DNA from: Mammaliicoccus sp. Dog046
GTDB lineage: Bacteria; Bacillota; Bacilli; Staphylococcales; Staphylococcaceae
Direction: 5' to 3'
Length of the DNA stretch: 64,000 bases
Assembly: GCF_034039665.1 (NCBI RefSeq)
Contig: NZ_CP120131.1
Location: forward strand, 1,226,446-1,290,445
Made by a program: the position numbers and the translations under genes. Shown here piece by piece: positions 38,177 to 47,829 of this stretch. Position 1 is the stretch's first letter. Every line of letters starts with the position of its first letter. Under the pieces are notes generated by a model, which was not told where the DNA came from, ran no database searches, and was given only the letters and a program-made list of their open reading frames with translations.

Positions 38177-38296
38177 AAGAATAAACCCCTATAATTGAAT
38201 TACTTATATTATATATGAGTTATTGTTTAAAAGTAAACATTCAAAAAATGGAATAATATTATAAATTTGATTATGATAGTAAATGGAGGGGATGAC

Positions 38297-39187
38297 ATGC
38301 AATTTAACGAAATCATTGAAAAAGGCAAACAAGTTAAAGCAACGATCGCAGTTTGTAAATCTAATGACGAAAGTGTTATTAAATCAGTGGTTAAGGCAAT
38401 TAAAGAAACGAATGTGAACTTTATTTTATTTGATGAAGAGCCACAAGATGAATTAATTCGTTCTTTTAATTTAAGCGCAACAGAATTCAAGAGAATTCAT
38501 ATTGTACAAACTAGAGATGAACAACATACCGTTTCAGAATGTGTAAATTCAGTAACAACAGGAGAAGCAGATTTAATTATGAAAGGTATCATTTCAACTT
38601 CAACCTTATTAAAAGAAATATTAAATGATAAATATCAATTAAAAACATCAAACAGAATGAGTCACGTTGCATTATTTAATGTACCTGAATATCATAAGAT
38701 GCTAGCTATCTCAGATGTAGCAATGAATATTGCACCGAATACAGAAGAGAAAATTGAAATCACTTCAAATTTAATTGATACTTTACACATACTCGGAATA
38801 GAAAAACCAAATATTGCAGTATTATCCGCAATTGAAAATGTTAATCCTAAAATGCAATCTTCTGTAGATGCGCATGCTGTTGTATCTCATTTCAAAAATA
38901 TGAGTACTGATGTAATGATTGAAGGACCAATTGCTTTTGATGCAGCAATTAATAAACAAGCATCAATCATTAAAAATATTGACTCAAATATTTCAGGTAA
39001 TGTAGATGGATTAATCGTGCCACAAATAGAAAGTGGTAATATATTATACAAATCACTGGTTTATTTATCACATGCAGATGTTGCATCTATAATAATAGGT
39101 GCAAAAATACCAATAATTTTAACATCACGTTCAGATAACTCACGTGACAAATTTCATTCCATTTGTAGTGCTTTAATGCTCATTTAG
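38297..39187 (+). CDS. ptb: phosphate butyryltransferase (branched-chain acyl)
   Basis: A 296-residue phosphotransacylase of the Pta/Ptb fold, exchanging the CoA of isobutyryl-, isovaleryl- or methylbutyryl-CoA for phosphate. It contains KGIISTSTLLKEILN near residue 97 and VLSAIENVNPKMQSSVDA near residue 178. The ATG at 38297 follows GGAGGGG. It heads the branched-chain catabolic cluster, but a 210-base gap with regulatory-looking sites separates it from bcd. Confidence 0.9.
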   Translation: MQFNEIIEKGKQVKATIAVCKSNDESVIKSVVKAIKETNVNFILFDEEPQDELIRSFNLSATEFKRIHIVQTRDEQHTVSECVNSVTTGEADLIMKGIISTSTLLKEILNDKYQLKTSNRMSHVALFNVPEYHKMLAISDVAMNIAPNTEEKIEITSNLIDTLHILGIEKPNIAVLSAIENVNPKMQSSVDAHAVVSHFKNMSTDVMIEGPIAFDAAINKQASIIKNIDSNISGNVDGLIVPQIESGNILYKSLVYLSHADVASIIIGAKIPIILTSRSDNSRDKFHSICSALMLI

Positions 39188-39234
39188 TATATTATAATAA
39201 TAAATCAATAACTATACTCTTTAAAGCGATAAAA

Positions 39235-39248
39235 TGAAAGTGGTTTCA
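39235..39248 (+). promoter_or_regulatory. cre-like site upstream of bcd
   Basis: TGAAAGTGGTTTCA matches the CcpA consensus TGNAARCGNWWWCA except at the central C. Its arms TGAAA and TTTCA are perfectly symmetric. Confidence 0.4.
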
Positions 39249-39272
39249 AGGCTTATAAATCAATTTATTTTG

Positions 39273-39287
39273 AATTTTCTAAAAAGT
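39273..39287 (+). promoter_or_regulatory. CodY-box-like site upstream of bcd
   Basis: AATTTTCTAAAAAGT matches the CodY consensus AATTTTCWGAAAATT at 13 of 15 positions. CodY senses branched-chain amino acids, the substrates of the downstream genes. Confidence 0.45.
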
Positions 39288-39296
39288 TTTACTTTT

Positions 39297-39310
39297 TGAA
39301 AGCGCTGTCA
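39297..39310 (+). promoter_or_regulatory. cre-like site upstream of bcd
   Basis: TGAAAGCGCTGTCA matches TGNAARCGNWWWCA with one mismatch (G for W). It lies 88 bases before bcd and 10 bases after the CodY-like box. Confidence 0.5.
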
Positions 39311-39397
39311 TTTATCGTCAATTTATTTGATAAATAAAACTTTTGATGTAAAATTAGAAATGAAGTTAATTAATTTATGGATGAAAAGGGGATTTAT

Positions 39398-40498
39398 ATG
39401 TTATTCGAAACTATAGAGAAATATGACTATGAACAAATTGTATTCTGCCATGATAAGAGCTCTGGATTAAAAGCAATTATTGCAATCCACGATACAACTT
39501 TAGGGCCTGCATTAGGTGGATGTAGAATGTGGCCATACGAAAATGAAGAAGAAGCAATTAATGATGCATTACGCCTTTCAAGAGGTATGACATATAAAAA
39601 CGCTGCAGCTGGATTAAATCTAGGTGGCGGAAAAACTGTAATTATCGGTGATCCAAAAAAAGATAAATCAGAAGCTTTATTTAGAGCTTTAGGTAGATAT
39701 GTTGAAAGTTTAAATGGTAGATATATTACTGCTGAAGATGTTGGTACTACAGAAGCTGATATGGATTTAATTTTTGAAGAAACTGATTATGTTGTTGGAC
39801 TTTCTGAAAGTCACCAATCAAGTGGTAATCCAAGTCCTAAAACATCTTTAGGTGTATACGTTTCAATGAAGAGAGCAGCTAAAGAAGCTTTTGGAACAGA
39901 TGATTTATCTGGTAAAACTGTAGCTGTACAAGGTGTTGGTCACGTCGCTTATGACTTATGTCGTTATTTACATGAAGCTGGAGCAAAATTAATCGTTACA
40001 GATATTAACCAAGAAGCAGTCGATAGAGTTGTTAATGACTTTAATGCAACAGCTGTCGGTATTAATGATATTTATGATGTTGAAGCAGATATATTTGCGC
40101 CATGTGCATTAGGTGGCGTATTAAACGACGATACAATCGAAAGATTAAAAGTAAAAGTTGTTTGCGGAAGTGCAAATAACCAATTAGAAGATATAGATAA
40201 TCACGGTAGCCAATTAGAAGACAAAGGCATTGTGTATGCACCTGACTTTGTAGCTAATTCAGGTGGTGTAATTAACGTAGCAGATGAATTAGATGGTTAT
40301 AACGAAGTAAGAGCCGTTTCTAATATCGAAAAAATTTACGATCAAATGGATAAAGTTTTTGAAATCAGTAAACGCGATCACATTACAACTGCACGTGCTG
40401 CTGAAATATTAGCAGAAGAACGTATTGAACAATTGAAGAATGTTAGAAGTAATTTCTTAAAAACTGAAAGATCAATCATATCTAGAGGTAAAAAGTAA
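39398..40498 (+). CDS. bcd: leucine (branched-chain amino acid) dehydrogenase
   Basis: A 366-residue Glu/Leu/Phe/Val dehydrogenase. It deaminates leucine, valine and isoleucine to the 2-keto acids used by the downstream complex. The catalytic lysine region is [11 protein letters not shown] near residue 76, and the NAD-binding loop is [12 protein letters not shown] near 177. The ATG at 39398 follows AAAGGGG; an in-frame start 21 bases upstream contains that ribosome site. Its stop shares a base with the buk start. Confidence 0.94.
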   Translation: MLFETIEKYDYEQIVFCHDKSSGLKAIIAIHDTTLGPALGGCRMWPYENEEEAINDALRLSRGMTYKNAAAGLNLGGGKTVIIGDPKKDKSEALFRALGRYVESLNGRYITAEDVGTTEADMDLIFEETDYVVGLSESHQSSGNPSPKTSLGVYVSMKRAAKEAFGTDDLSGKTVAVQGVGHVAYDLCRYLHEAGAKLIVTDINQEAVDRVVNDFNATAVGINDIYDVEADIFAPCALGGVLNDDTIERLKVKVVCGSANNQLEDIDNHGSQLEDKGIVYAPDFVANSGGVINVADELDGYNEVRAVSNIEKIYDQMDKVFEISKRDHITTARAAEILAEERIEQLKNVRSNFLKTERSIISRGKK

Positions 40499-41559
40499 TG
40501 AAAAAAATTCTTGTACTTAATTTAGGGAGCACGTCATCCAAAATCGCAGTTTTTACTGAATATGATATGAAATTTGAAGATGTTATTAGACACGACATTG
40601 AACAAACGAATCTTCCATTAAATGATCAAGTTGATTTTAGACTTGAAAGTATCAAGAATGCATTAAACCTTCACCATATTTCTCTACACGCAATAGATGC
40701 TATTGCGTGTAGAGGTGGTGTTTTAAAGCCGATTGAAGGCGGCACATACATAATAAATAAGAAAATGTACAATGATTTAAAGACGTTTAAATATGGGTTT
40801 CATGCATCTAACTTAAGCGGTGTGATTGGTTATGAAATTGCAAAAGAATTAAATATCGAATCTTACATTGTAGATCCAGTAGTTGTAGATGAACTTATGC
40901 CAGAAGCACGTTTAACTGGTATTAAAGGATTGGAAAGAAGAAGTATTTTCCACGCTTTAAATCAGAAATCAGTAGCTAAAGAATTTGCTAAATCGGTCAA
41001 TCGTAAGTATGAAGATATTAATGTTATCGTTGCGCATTTAGGTGGCGGTATTACTGTTGGTGCACATCGAAAAGGTCGTGTCATTGAAGTTAATGATGGA
41101 TTATTAGGCGAAGGACCATTAAGTCCTGAAAGAGCAGGATCTATACCAAACGATGTATTGATAACATGGCTTATAGAAAATGAATTTACCGTACATGAAG
41201 CAATGAATGAATTATCTAAACACGCTGGATTAATGTCATATTTCGGAACAAATAATTGTTTAGAAATTGAAAAGTTAATGGAAAATGGTGATCAAAAAGC
41301 GCAACTTGTATTAGATACAATGTGTTATCAAGTGGCAAAATATATTGGTGCTTGTGCTGCTTCTTTAGAAGGAGATGTTGATCAAATCATTTTAACTGGT
41401 GGCCTTAGTTATTCAAAATATTTAATAAATAAAGTAAAACAATATGTATCTTGGATACAAAATGTTACTATATATGCAGGAGAAAAAGAAATGCACGCCT
41501 TAAATACTGGCGTTATGGACCTCTTATACGGTAAAATTAGTACCAAGTCATATGAATAA
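40498..41559 (+). CDS. buk: butyrate kinase (branched-chain fatty acid kinase)
   Basis: A 353-residue ASKHA-fold kinase. It makes ATP from branched-chain acyl phosphate, completing energy-yielding breakdown with Ptb. LNLGSTSSKIAVF is the N-terminal phosphate loop, AHLGGGITVGAH is near residue 180, and ILTGGLSYS is near residue 300. It overlaps bcd by one base. Confidence 0.93.
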   Translation: MKKILVLNLGSTSSKIAVFTEYDMKFEDVIRHDIEQTNLPLNDQVDFRLESIKNALNLHHISLHAIDAIACRGGVLKPIEGGTYIINKKMYNDLKTFKYGFHASNLSGVIGYEIAKELNIESYIVDPVVVDELMPEARLTGIKGLERRSIFHALNQKSVAKEFAKSVNRKYEDINVIVAHLGGGITVGAHRKGRVIEVNDGLLGEGPLSPERAGSIPNDVLITWLIENEFTVHEAMNELSKHAGLMSYFGTNNCLEIEKLMENGDQKAQLVLDTMCYQVAKYIGACAASLEGDVDQIILTGGLSYSKYLINKVKQYVSWIQNVTIYAGEKEMHALNTGVMDLLYGKISTKSYE

Positions 41560-41570
41560 GGAGTAATACT

Positions 41571-42983
41571 ATGTCTAAAGACTATGATTTAGTTATTCTT
41601 GGTGGTGGAACTGCAGGTTATGTATCTGCAATTAGAGCGTCACAACTTGGAAAAAGTGTAGCATTAGTAGAGAAATCTAAGGTTGGTGGAACGTGCTTAC
41701 ATAAAGGATGTATTCCAACCAAATCATATTTAAAAACCGCTGAAATTTTAAGATACATTAATCATGCAAATGATTATGGTATTAAGACCGCTTCAGCAGA
41801 TTTTGATATGAAAGATATTGTAAGTAAAAAAGATGAAACAGTAAATACGATGTATCAAGGTGTACAATCCTTGATGAAAAAATATAAAATTGATGTTTAT
41901 GAAGGTAATGGCAGAATATTAGGGCCATCATTATTTTCACCACAAGCTGGGACTGTTTCAGTAGAGTTTGAAAATGGTGAATCAGAATTACTTGTGAACC
42001 AAAACGTATTAATAGCGACTGGATCACGACCTGTTGAATTGCCATTTCTGAAATTTAATCATCAAACGATCATTTCTAGTGATGATATGATGCAATTAGA
42101 ACAATTGCCGAAAAACATTTTAATTGTTGGTGGCGGTGTTATTGGCTTAGAATTTGCCTCATTACTTAATGATTTATCAGTAGACGTTACTGTGGTAGAA
42201 GCTGGACCTTCAATCATTCCAAATGAGCAACAAGAAATAAGTAAAACATTGAAGAAACAATTTGAGCAATCAGGAATTAAAATCATAGAAGGATTACCTT
42301 TATCTGAATCAGATATTCAAATCGATGATGAATGTGTCGATGTACAGATTCAAGGTGAACAACAACGATTTGATAAAGTATTAGTAGCTGTCGGCAGAAA
42401 ACCAAATACCGATGATTTAGGCTTGAATAATACAAAGATTAAAACAGATGATAAAGGATACATCATCACTAATGATGTTTACCAAACTGATGATAAACAT
42501 ATTTATGCAGTTGGTGATGTAATCGGAAATTATCAATTAGCACATGTATCAACGAAGGAAGGTACAATTGCTGTTGAGCATATGTTTGATTTAAATCCGA
42601 TTTTACTGGATTACTTAACAGTTCCAAGATGTATCTATACAAATCCGGAAGTGGCATCCATTGGTATGACCGAACAAGATGCAAAAAATACTGGAATTTC
42701 ATATAAGAAGTTTAAAGTACCATTTAAAGCGATTGGTAAATCTGTAATCGAAAATAATGGTTTAGGTGAATGTATATTAATTAAAGATGTTGAAAATGAT
42801 AAAGTATTAGGTATTCATATGATTGGTGCTAAAGTAACTGAACTAATTAATGAAGCCGCGTTATTTACATTTATGAATGGTTCTACTGAAGAATTAGCTA
42901 CTACTGTACATGCGCACCCTTCAATTGGGGAAGTGCTTATGGAATTAGGATTGAAATCTGAGAATCGTGCTATTCACGTCTAA
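41571..42983 (+). CDS. lpdV: dihydrolipoyl dehydrogenase E3 of the branched-chain keto acid complex
   Basis: A 470-residue flavoenzyme. The FAD loop is GGGTAGY (11-17), the redox-active pair is C42 and C47 in GGTCLHKGC, the NAD loop is GGGVIGLEFASLL, and the C-terminal catalytic histidine is in HAHPSIGE. It reoxidises dihydrolipoamide of BkdB. Tightly spaced between buk and bkdAA, behind AGGAG. Confidence 0.95.
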   Translation: MSKDYDLVILGGGTAGYVSAIRASQLGKSVALVEKSKVGGTCLHKGCIPTKSYLKTAEILRYINHANDYGIKTASADFDMKDIVSKKDETVNTMYQGVQSLMKKYKIDVYEGNGRILGPSLFSPQAGTVSVEFENGESELLVNQNVLIATGSRPVELPFLKFNHQTIISSDDMMQLEQLPKNILIVGGGVIGLEFASLLNDLSVDVTVVEAGPSIIPNEQQEISKTLKKQFEQSGIKIIEGLPLSESDIQIDDECVDVQIQGEQQRFDKVLVAVGRKPNTDDLGLNNTKIKTDDKGYIITNDVYQTDDKHIYAVGDVIGNYQLAHVSTKEGTIAVEHMFDLNPILLDYLTVPRCIYTNPEVASIGMTEQDAKNTGISYKKFKVPFKAIGKSVIENNGLGECILIKDVENDKVLGIHMIGAKVTELINEAALFTFMNGSTEELATTVHAHPSIGEVLMELGLKSENRAIHV

Positions 42984-42997
42984 AGAGGAGAGATTAG

Positions 42998-43996
42998 ATG
43001 TTAGATTATAAGACTGTCGGATTAACGCATGAAGACTTAAAACAAATGTATAAATGGATGTTGTTAGGACGTAAGATTGACGAACGAATGTGGCTTTTAA
43101 ATAGAGCTGGGAAATTGCCTTTTGTTATTAGCTGCCAAGGTCAAGAAGCTACACAAATAGGTACATATTTCGCACTTAAAGATGAAGATATTTTAGCACC
43201 ATACTATAGAGATTTAGCGTTAGTAACAGCTAGAGGTATTACAGCTGAGGAATCAATGTTAGCTGCATTTGCTAAACAAGGTGATACGTCAAGTGGTGGT
43301 AAACAAATGCCTTCTCATTTTAGTAAAAAAGATTTGGGTATCTTAACACAGGGTTCTTGTGTAACGACACAAGTATTACATGCAGTTGGTGCAAGTTTAT
43401 CTATAAAAATGGATGGAAAGAAAAGTGTTGCACTTGCAACTTTAGGTGAGGGAAGTACGAGCCAAGGTGATTTTCATGAAGCGATGAACTTTGCCGGCGT
43501 TCACAAACTGCCTTACATCTGTATCATTGAAAACAATAAATATGCGATATCTGTACCGAGCCATCTACAATTTGCTACTGATGATCTATCTTCAAGAGCA
43601 GCTGGATATGGCGCTTTTGGTGAGCAAGTAGATGGTAATGACCCAATTGCAGTTTATGAAGCAGTGAAACGTGCAAGAGAACGTGCAATCAATGGGGAAG
43701 GTCCAACATTGATTGAAGCTTTATGTAGTCGGTTAACACCTCATTCATCTGATGATGACGATAACTATCGTCCGGCAGAAGAAATGAAAGAAGAAAAAGA
43801 AAATGACTGTATTATTAAATTTAAATCATATTTAGTTGATAATGAAATTGGTGACGAAGCTTGGTTCAAACAATTAGATGATGAAATTAAACAAGAAATC
43901 AATACAGCTACAAAGAATGCTGAAAAGGCACCTTATCCATTGCCTGAAGAAGCTTTAACACATGTATATGATCAAGGAGGCGAACAAAATGCCTAA
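42998..43996 (+). CDS. bkdAA: branched-chain 2-oxo acid dehydrogenase E1 alpha
   Basis: A 332-residue thiamine diphosphate-dependent E1 alpha. The TPP motif starts at GEGSTSQGDFHEAMNFA and ends at ENNKYAIS; QMPSHF lies upstream. It decarboxylates branched-chain keto acids with BkdAB. AGAGGAGAG precedes the ATG, and the last eight bases overlap bkdAB. Confidence 0.95.
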   Translation: MLDYKTVGLTHEDLKQMYKWMLLGRKIDERMWLLNRAGKLPFVISCQGQEATQIGTYFALKDEDILAPYYRDLALVTARGITAEESMLAAFAKQGDTSSGGKQMPSHFSKKDLGILTQGSCVTTQVLHAVGASLSIKMDGKKSVALATLGEGSTSQGDFHEAMNFAGVHKLPYICIIENNKYAISVPSHLQFATDDLSSRAAGYGAFGEQVDGNDPIAVYEAVKRARERAINGEGPTLIEALCSRLTPHSSDDDDNYRPAEEMKEEKENDCIIKFKSYLVDNEIGDEAWFKQLDDEIKQEINTATKNAEKAPYPLPEEALTHVYDQGGEQNA

Positions 43997-44972
43997 ATTA
44001 TCTTATCTAGACGCAATTAATCAAGCGATGGATCAAGCGATGGAAAAAGATAAAAATGTATTTGTCATTGGTGAAGACGTTGGGTTAAAAGGCGGCGTAT
44101 TTGGCGCTACTAAAAATTTATATGACAAATATGGTGCTGGAAGAGTTATGGACTCACCATTAGCGGAATCCAATATCGTTGGTGCATCTATTGGTGCAGC
44201 TATGATGGGGAAACGCCCAGTTGCTGAAATACAATTTGCAGAGTATATTGTTCCAGCGACAAATCAAATTATCAATGAAGCAGCAAAAATTAGATACCGT
44301 TCTAATAATGACTGGGATTGTCCAATGACTATCCGTAGTCCATTTGGAGGCGGGATTCATGGTGCACTTTACCATTCACAAAGTATTGAAACGATATTCT
44401 GTTCGACACCTGGATTAAGAGTCGTTATCCCATCAACACCATATGATGCAAAAGGTCTTTTATTAGCGTCAATTGAAGATAATGACCCAGTGTTGTACTT
44501 TGAACATAAGAAAGCATATCGATTATTAAAAGAAGAAGTGCCTGAAGAATATTATACAGTGCCATTAGACAAAGCAGATGTAAAACGTGAAGGTACAGAC
44601 ATTACAGTATTCACATACGGTTTATGTGTTAATTATGCTTTGCAAGCAGCTGAAATATTATCAACGGAAGGTATCAATGCTGAAATTGTTGATTTACGTA
44701 CTTTATATCCATTAGATAAAGAAACAATTATCAATTGTGCTAAAAAGACTGGTAAAGTATTGTTAATCACTGAAGATAATTTAGAAGGTAGTGTTATAAG
44801 TGAAGTGTCTGCAATCATTGCAGAAAACTGTTTATTTGACCTAGATGCTCCAATAGCAAGATTGGCTGGACCTGATGTACCGGCAATGCCATTCTCACCA
44901 CCTATGGAAGATTTCTTTATGATGAATCCAGAAAAAATCGAACAAAAAATGAGAACATTAGCTGAATTTTAG
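43989..44972 (+). CDS. bkdAB: branched-chain 2-oxo acid dehydrogenase E1 beta
   Basis: A 327-residue E1 beta. It contains VIGEDVGLKGGVFGATKNL near residue 25 and MTIRSPFGGGIHGALYHSQS near residue 115. The start is ATG 43989 after AAGGAGG inside bkdAA; an upstream in-frame start would add nine residues. It forms the alpha2beta2 E1 with BkdAA. Confidence 0.95.
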   Translation: MPKLSYLDAINQAMDQAMEKDKNVFVIGEDVGLKGGVFGATKNLYDKYGAGRVMDSPLAESNIVGASIGAAMMGKRPVAEIQFAEYIVPATNQIINEAAKIRYRSNNDWDCPMTIRSPFGGGIHGALYHSQSIETIFCSTPGLRVVIPSTPYDAKGLLLASIEDNDPVLYFEHKKAYRLLKEEVPEEYYTVPLDKADVKREGTDITVFTYGLCVNYALQAAEILSTEGINAEIVDLRTLYPLDKETIINCAKKTGKVLLITEDNLEGSVISEVSAIIAENCLFDLDAPIARLAGPDVPAMPFSPPMEDFFMMNPEKIEQKMRTLAEF

Positions 44973-44983
44973 GAGGTATAATG

Positions 44984-46270
44984 ATGGACGTTAAAATGCC
45001 AAAGCTTGGAGAAAGTGTGCATGAAGGAACGATTGAACAATGGCTTGTTAAACCAGGTGACACAATCGAAGAATATGATGCATTATGTGAAGTAATTACA
45101 GATAAGGTAACAGCGGAAGTACCATCTACATTCAGCGGCGTCATCAAAGAACTTGTTGTAGAAGCTGGGGAAACAGTAGACGTTGGTACAATTATTTGTC
45201 GTATGGATGTAGAAGGCGATTCAGGAGATGTAGCAACGACTTCATCAGAAGAGCCTGAAGAAAATACGGCTGAAGAACCTACGCAAGCAAAAGAATCAAA
45301 TAAAACTGCAGAGTCAAACGATAAAACAGAAAAACAAAATAATGGTCAATTCTCACCAGTTGTATTTAAATTAGCGAGTGAAAATGGCATTAATTTAGAT
45401 GGTGTTAAAGGTACAGGCCATTTAGGACGTGTCACTAAGAAAGATATTTTAAATGCGATAGAACAAGATGAAAATGTAGAACAAACGCAATCACAACCTA
45501 AAGAAAGTGTTGTAAAAGAGGCGCCTGTTGAACAAAGCAATCAAATTGAAGCAGATACATCTACTGAACATATTGGTGAATCTATACCTGTTAATGGTGT
45601 GAGAAGAGCAATCGCAAATAAAATGGTACAAAGTGTGAATGAAATCCCTCATGCATGGATGATGGTTGAAGTAGATGCTACTGATCTTGTTAAAACAAGA
45701 CAACATCACAAATCATCATTTAAACAAAATGAAGGATTTAATTTAACATTCTTTGCATTCTTTGTTAAAGCAGTTGCAGAAGGCTTGAAAAAATATCCAA
45801 TGCTTAATAGCACTTGGTCAAACGATGAAATTAAAATTCATAAAGATATAAATGTTTCTATTGCAGTTGCTAGTGAAGATAAATTGTATGTACCAGTAAT
45901 CAAAAATGCAGACGATAAATCTATTAAAGGTATTGCAAAAGAAATTAATGATCTAGCTACAAGAGGTAGAAAACATAAATTAACTTCACAAGATATGCAA
46001 GGTGGAACATTTACAGTTAATAATACTGGTTCATTCGGTTCTGTATCATCAATGGGAATTATTAATCACCCACAAGCAGCTATACTACAAGTTGAATCAA
46101 TTGTTAAAAGGCCAGTCGTTGTAAATGACATGATCGGCATTCGAGATATGGTTAATTTATCACTGTCTATTGACCACAGAATTTTAGATGGCTTAATGGC
46201 TGGTGAATTTCTGAAATATGTGAAAGAAAGATTACAAAGTATGACAATTGAGAATACATCAATCTATTAA
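44984..46270 (+). CDS. bkdB: lipoamide acyltransferase E2 of the branched-chain keto acid complex
   Basis: A 428-residue E2. An N-terminal lipoyl domain (lysine in ITDKVTAEVP, near residue 43) is followed by an acidic linker, a small E1/E3-binding domain (SPVVFKLASENGINL, GTGHLGRVTKKDI) and a catalytic core ending in the DHRILDG active site. Two ATG codons are adjacent at 44981 and 44984; the second has better spacing from AGGAGGT. It makes branched acyl-CoA, also the primer for branched-chain fatty acids. Lipoylation depends on LipM-type enzymes. Confidence 0.95.
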   Translation: MDVKMPKLGESVHEGTIEQWLVKPGDTIEEYDALCEVITDKVTAEVPSTFSGVIKELVVEAGETVDVGTIICRMDVEGDSGDVATTSSEEPEENTAEEPTQAKESNKTAESNDKTEKQNNGQFSPVVFKLASENGINLDGVKGTGHLGRVTKKDILNAIEQDENVEQTQSQPKESVVKEAPVEQSNQIEADTSTEHIGESIPVNGVRRAIANKMVQSVNEIPHAWMMVEVDATDLVKTRQHHKSSFKQNEGFNLTFFAFFVKAVAEGLKKYPMLNSTWSNDEIKIHKDINVSIAVASEDKLYVPVIKNADDKSIKGIAKEINDLATRGRKHKLTSQDMQGGTFTVNNTGSFGSVSSMGIINHPQAAILQVESIVKRPVVVNDMIGIRDMVNLSLSIDHRILDGLMAGEFLKYVKERLQSMTIENTSIY

Positions 46271-46301
46271 CAAAACCTTCTCATTGTTTTACAATACATT
46301 C

Positions 46302-46344
46302 TCCTGTAAAATAGACTTATCTATTATTACAGGAGGCTTTTTTT
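46302..46344 (+). promoter_or_regulatory. hairpin covering the brxB ribosome-binding site
   Basis: TCCTGTAA (302-309 of this kilobase) pairs with TTACAGGA, extended by AATAGA with TCTATT around a four-base loop; only A46326 is unpaired. The 3' arm contains part of the AGGAGG before brxB, and GGC plus seven T follow. It can read both as the bkdB terminator and as a Shine-Dalgarno-blocking structure. Confidence 0.65.
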
Positions 46345-46782
46345 ATGGAAATGGATTTTAATTTATATATGAATGATGTTGTCAATTCAGCAAGAAACGA
46401 GATAGAAGCGGCAGGATATAAGCAATTAACAACTAAAGAAGATGTTGAGTCTACTTTTAATAAACCTGGTACAACATTTGTTATGGTTAATTCAGTATGT
46501 GGTTGTGCAGGTGGCATCGCAAGACCTGCAGCACAACATGCATTACACTATGATAAATTACCAGACCAACTCGTAACTGTATTTGCAGGACAAGATAAAG
46601 AAGCTACAGCAACAGCAAGAGATTACTTCGAAGGATATCCGCCTTCAAGTCCATCATTTGCTTTTCTTAAAGATGGTAAAATTGTAAAAATGATAGAAAG
46701 ACACGAAATAGAAGGACATGATCCAATGAGTGTCATCACAAATATTCAAGCGTTATTTGAAGAGCATTGTAAAGAAATATAA
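46345..46782 (+). CDS. brxB: bacilliredoxin, BrxA/BrxB family (YqiW type)
   Basis: A 145-residue thioredoxin-fold protein with the C52-G-C54 active site in [15 protein letters not shown]. Family members remove bacillithiol from oxidised proteins. It follows bkdB, the yqiW position of B. subtilis, which favours the BrxB assignment over the paralogue BrxA (YphP). Confidence 0.9.
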   Translation: MEMDFNLYMNDVVNSARNEIEAAGYKQLTTKEDVESTFNKPGTTFVMVNSVCGCAGGIARPAAQHALHYDKLPDQLVTVFAGQDKEATATARDYFEGYPPSSPSFAFLKDGKIVKMIERHEIEGHDPMSVITNIQALFEEHCKEI

Positions 46783-46800
46783 AGGATTGATTAGATTCTT

Positions 46801-47766
46801 ATGCAAATAAAACCGTATAGAATAGGTTATAGAACATTAAAGACTGCTTTAGGGATGACATTAGCTGTCATCCTTTCTCAGTTAATAGGTTTAGAAAATT
46901 ATGCGTCAAGTGCTATTTTAGTCGTCCTTTGTATTAAAGATACGAGAGTGAAATCATTTGAAGCGGCAATTTATCGTTTTATCGCATGTTTTATTGCGAT
47001 TATGTGTGCATCGTTATTCTTTACTTACTTAGGCAGCACACCGCTTGTATTAGGGTTAATGGTGCTCTTATTCATACCAATTACGGTAATGATTGGTGTA
47101 CAAGAAGGTATCGTAACAAGTTGTGTAATCATTTTGCATTTATTCTTAGCAGAATCTATTGATTTACATTTAATAATCAACGAAATATTACTACTTATAA
47201 TTGGTATTGGTATCGCGTTAATTATGAACATGTTTATGCCAAGTTTAGATCATAAACTCAACCAATATAAACGAAAAATTGAAGATGATTTTATTTTGAT
47301 TACGTATGTATTTAGTAAAGGGTTAATGGACCCGAATAAACAATTAAACATTCCTTCATTTGAGAAAGTATCCCAAAATATTAAACAAGCTAAATCTTTA
47401 GCGTTTAGGGAAGTAAAAAATCATTTTGTAAGAAATGAAAATTCGTACTATCATTATTTTGATATGAGAGAAGAACAACTCACATTATTAAAACGAATGA
47501 AGAAATTAATTGAATCTATGCAACATAGTCAACACGCACATTTTTTATGTAGTCAATTGCTGTTTGACGTTTCACAAAATGTACAAAGTAAAGATTATAC
47601 ACTTATGAGATTGCATAGTTTATATGAAATAAAAATCAAACTACAGTCTATTGAATTACCAAAAACACAAGAAGAACTCGAAAGTATTGCAGCTTTATTC
47701 CAATTACTTAATGAAGTTGAAGAGTATTTACGTATTAAATCTCAATTTGGTAGTTTAAAAAAATAA
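46801..47766 (+). CDS. aromatic acid exporter family membrane protein (YqjA type)
   Basis: A 321-residue protein with about five N-terminal membrane helices (residues 12-150) and a soluble helical C-terminal half. This fits the ArAE/FUSC family (B. subtilis YqjA). The opening YRIGYRTLKTALGM is typical. Substrate unknown. It lies 18 bases after brxB and may be cotranscribed. Confidence 0.75.
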   Translation: MQIKPYRIGYRTLKTALGMTLAVILSQLIGLENYASSAILVVLCIKDTRVKSFEAAIYRFIACFIAIMCASLFFTYLGSTPLVLGLMVLLFIPITVMIGVQEGIVTSCVIILHLFLAESIDLHLIINEILLLIIGIGIALIMNMFMPSLDHKLNQYKRKIEDDFILITYVFSKGLMDPNKQLNIPSFEKVSQNIKQAKSLAFREVKNHFVRNENSYYHYFDMREEQLTLLKRMKKLIESMQHSQHAHFLCSQLLFDVSQNVQSKDYTLMRLHSLYEIKIKLQSIELPKTQEELESIAALFQLLNEVEEYLRIKSQFGSLKK

Positions 47767-47808
47767 CAAAAAGCCATCTGTGGACTTCACAGATGGTTTT
47801 TGTGTTAT
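47765..47808. terminator. bidirectional terminator after yqjA
   Basis: CCATCTGTG pairs with CACAGATGG around GACTT, extended by AACAAAAA and TTTTTGTGTT on the flanks with one bulged base. It separates yqjA from the convergent micropeptide gene. Confidence 0.85.
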
Positions 47809-47829
47809 TCAAACATATTCAGTTTTAAC

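Noticed and set aside
38224-38239. TGTTTA-AAAG-TAAACA inverted repeat before ptb
   Set aside because: Short and AT-rich; could be an operator but no support beyond symmetry.
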